A DNA stretch of 35,517 nucleotides from Paracoccaceae bacterium (lineage in GTDB: Bacteria > Pseudomonadota > Alphaproteobacteria > Rhodobacterales > Rhodobacteraceae). Shown here one piece after another: positions 34,166 through 35,517 of this stretch. The stretch lies in the NCBI GenBank assembly GCA_020630695.1, contig JAHDIS010000045.1:1-35517 (forward strand). The letters run 5' to 3'. The translations under genes were made by a program, and so were the position numbers. The notes below the pieces were generated by a model. It was not told where the DNA came from and did no database searches. It saw only the letters and a list, made by a program, of their open reading frames with translations. Position 1 is the first letter of the stretch. Every line of letters begins with the position of its first letter.

Positions 34166-34316
34166 AAACCAAGATATAGGTAGGCGATCCGAGCCTGCAC
34201 AGGCTTCTTGGTGCGCAGACCGCGAAAATTTTAACATTAACAGGATCGACACGCTGCACCGCCCATGGTGCCGACGCGGTGCAAAACGCCCGCGGCTTTA
34301 TGGGGCACAGCACGCA

Positions 34317-35252
34317 ATGGACACGATTCTGCACGTCGGGACGCACCGCACCGGGACCACCAGCTTTCAACGCTACATGCGCCAGCACAAGGCCGCGCTG
34401 GCAGGGCAGGCCGTTGGCTTCTGGGGGCCATGGCGTACGCGGGGCGGGTTGCTGAACGGTCTGCTGGAGCGTCCTCGCAAGAATAGCCAGTCTGCCCGGG
34501 CTGCGGGCCGTGTTCGGATGAACCTGACCTGCGCAGAGCGGCGTGGAACGGCCGTGCTGATCGTAAGCGACGAAAATATGCTCGGCACTGCCCGCGCGAA
34601 CCTGCGCGCAGGCAAGCTTTATCCGGACGCGGGCGAACGCATGGCGCGGGCGCATGCGGGCTTTGGCGCGCCACGTCGGATCGTGCTGCAAATTCGGTCG
34701 CTGGATCAATGGTGGGCTTCGGCCCTGTCGTTCCTTGTGGCCCGGGGGCTGCCCGTACCGGACGCAGACACCTTGCAGGCCATCGCGCATTCGCCGCGCA
34801 GTTGGCGTCAGGTCATCACGGATTTGTCCTGTGCCTGGCCCGGATCTGAAATCATGGTGACGCCGTTTGAACGTTTTGGTGCGCGTCCGGACAGGCTGTT
34901 TCATCGCATGACCGGCAGTCTTTCTGTTCCCTTTGCCAGCAGTACGGAATTCTGGGCCAACCGCAGCCCAGATCGTCTGGCCCTGCAAAAGATCCTGCAT
35001 GACCGCGCTGACGATCCATCCATCATCCCACCGGGGCAGGGCCGCTGGATGCCCTTTTCCCAAGAACAGGCCAGCGCGCTGCGCGAGGCCTACGCCGACG
35101 ATCTGTTCTGGCTAAGAGCCGGAGCAGACGGTTTGGCATTCCTGACAGAAGAGACCGAGCCTGAAGGACCAGCAAACAAGCTGGCGACAGGTTTCGAAAA
35201 AAGAGGAAGACATCATGACCGATCTGCCCGACGATTGGAAAAAACGCGCTGA
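34317..35252 (+). CDS. Sulfotransferase-like protein
   Basis: A 311-residue protein beginning [31 protein letters not shown] (about 8-18) is the 5'-phosphosulfate-binding loop of PAPS-dependent sulfotransferases (usual form GxxKTGTTxLQ, here with Arg for Lys). The 3'-phosphate segment may be [13 protein letters not shown] (about 126-138). Family length and layout fit, but the acceptor cannot be predicted. Its last 38 bp overlap the start of methylmalonyl-CoA mutase in another frame. It lies among pcc genes in a place where it has no obvious metabolic reason to be. Confidence 0.72.
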   Translation: MDTILHVGTHRTGTTSFQRYMRQHKAALAGQAVGFWGPWRTRGGLLNGLLERPRKNSQSARAAGRVRMNLTCAERRGTAVLIVSDENMLGTARANLRAGKLYPDAGERMARAHAGFGAPRRIVLQIRSLDQWWASALSFLVARGLPVPDADTLQAIAHSPRSWRQVITDLSCAWPGSEIMVTPFERFGARPDRLFHRMTGSLSVPFASSTEFWANRSPDRLALQKILHDRADDPSIIPPGQGRWMPFSQEQASALREAYADDLFWLRAGADGLAFLTEETEPEGPANKLATGFEKRGRHHDRSARRLEKTR

Positions 35253-35517
35253 GAAAGAGTTGCGGGGTCGTCCGCTGGACGATCTTACCTGGAACACTCT
35301 GGAAGGCATTCAGGTCAAACCGCTTTACACAGCGGATGACATTTCCGGTTTGCCGCATATCGGCGATTTGCCCGGAGAAGAGCCGTTTACCCGCGGCGTT
35401 AAGGCCACGATGTATGCGGGCCGCCCGTGGACAATCCGCCAATATGCAGGTTTTTCCACGGCCGAGGAATCCAATGCGTTTTACCGCAAGGCTCTGGATG
35501 CGGGGCAGCAGGGTGTT
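35215..35517 (+). CDS. Methylmalonyl-CoA mutase, N-terminal part (cut by window edge)
   Basis: The first 101 codons of the B12-dependent mutase that converts methylmalonyl-CoA to succinyl-CoA. [20 protein letters not shown] then [19 protein letters not shown] is the canonical opening, followed by [20 protein letters not shown] and [18 protein letters not shown], the start of the substrate-binding barrel. AAGAGGAAGA lies about 5 bp before the ATG. The gene overlaps the preceding one by 38 bp. The sequence runs off the right edge, so its end and its B12 domain are not visible. Confidence 0.96.
   Translation, partial: MTDLPDDWKKRAEKELRGRPLDDLTWNTLEGIQVKPLYTADDISGLPHIGDLPGEEPFTRGVKATMYAGRPWTIRQYAGFSTAEESNAFYRKALDAGQQGV

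Noticed and set aside
33030-34316. Long open frame running from after pccA through the lipoprotein and DUF4174 genes into the sulfotransferase-like gene
   Set aside because: It has no family features, overlaps two well-supported genes, and only becomes protein-like from the ATG at 34317; the upstream part is an incidental high-GC open frame.

Overview
The window is a high-GC chromosomal segment of an alphaproteobacterium, almost certainly a marine member of the Roseobacter group (Rhodobacteraceae). The grounds are the protein families and their order: a propionyl-CoA carboxylase locus (pccB, pccA, start of methylmalonyl-CoA mutase) with a PccR-type regulator, an Lrp/AsnC-hppD divergent pair, gatCA without gatB, ftsY with an acidic N-terminal extension, and a GC-rich intergenic repeat (about 9319-9379) that I recognise as common in this family. 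No phage, plasmid, IS, CRISPR, rRNA or tRNA signature was seen. Genus cannot be assigned from sequence reading alone.

Left part (1-11135) is housekeeping. It holds a lysoplasmalogenase-family membrane protein, a lytic transglycosylase divergent from ftsY, a DMT exporter, the YciB/IspZ septation protein, a flavin-reductase-like protein divergent from a GNAT acetyltransferase, an EcsC-family protein, and a UvrD/PcrA helicase whose upstream region carries an exact alphaproteobacterial LexA-type box (GAAC-N7-GAAC, 6899-6913). An Lrp/AsnC regulator diverges from 4-hydroxyphenylpyruvate dioxygenase, which ends in a strong terminator.

Middle part (11149-24253) includes a 965-residue protein with a pilus/secretion-assembly-like N-terminus, a very long Ala/Pro linker, one membrane helix and a PilP/GspC-like C-terminal domain. 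It is followed by a SIMPL-domain protein, a short gene that appears frameshifted (14949-15244), metY, a DUF1444 protein, a glycosyltransferase-like protein with a lysine-rich tail, a small exported protein, an MBL-fold hydrolase, a bacterial alkaline-ceramidase homologue with its metal site intact, gatC-gatA, a lipoprotein with an Excalibur-like tail, and a cell-wall amidase.

Right part (24271-35517) is the propionate / odd-chain / branched-chain carbon assimilation locus: pccR, an intervening Bcr/CflA-type MFS exporter, pccB, a run of small lineage-specific genes (including a 48-residue and a 67-residue exported protein), pccA, a lipoprotein, a DUF4174 protein, a sulfotransferase-like protein and the first 101 codons of methylmalonyl-CoA mutase. 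TTTGCAAA-like motifs lie directly before pccR and before pccB, which fits PccR controlling both itself and the pathway. PccA+PccB would convert propionyl-CoA to methylmalonyl-CoA, and the mutase would carry it to succinyl-CoA.

I did not find an obviously new multi-gene system. The items most worth follow-up are the 965-residue composite protein, the frameshifted gene after metY, the PccR-motif layout overlapping the pccR ribosome-binding site, the SOS box of the helicase, and the small exported proteins woven into the pcc locus.
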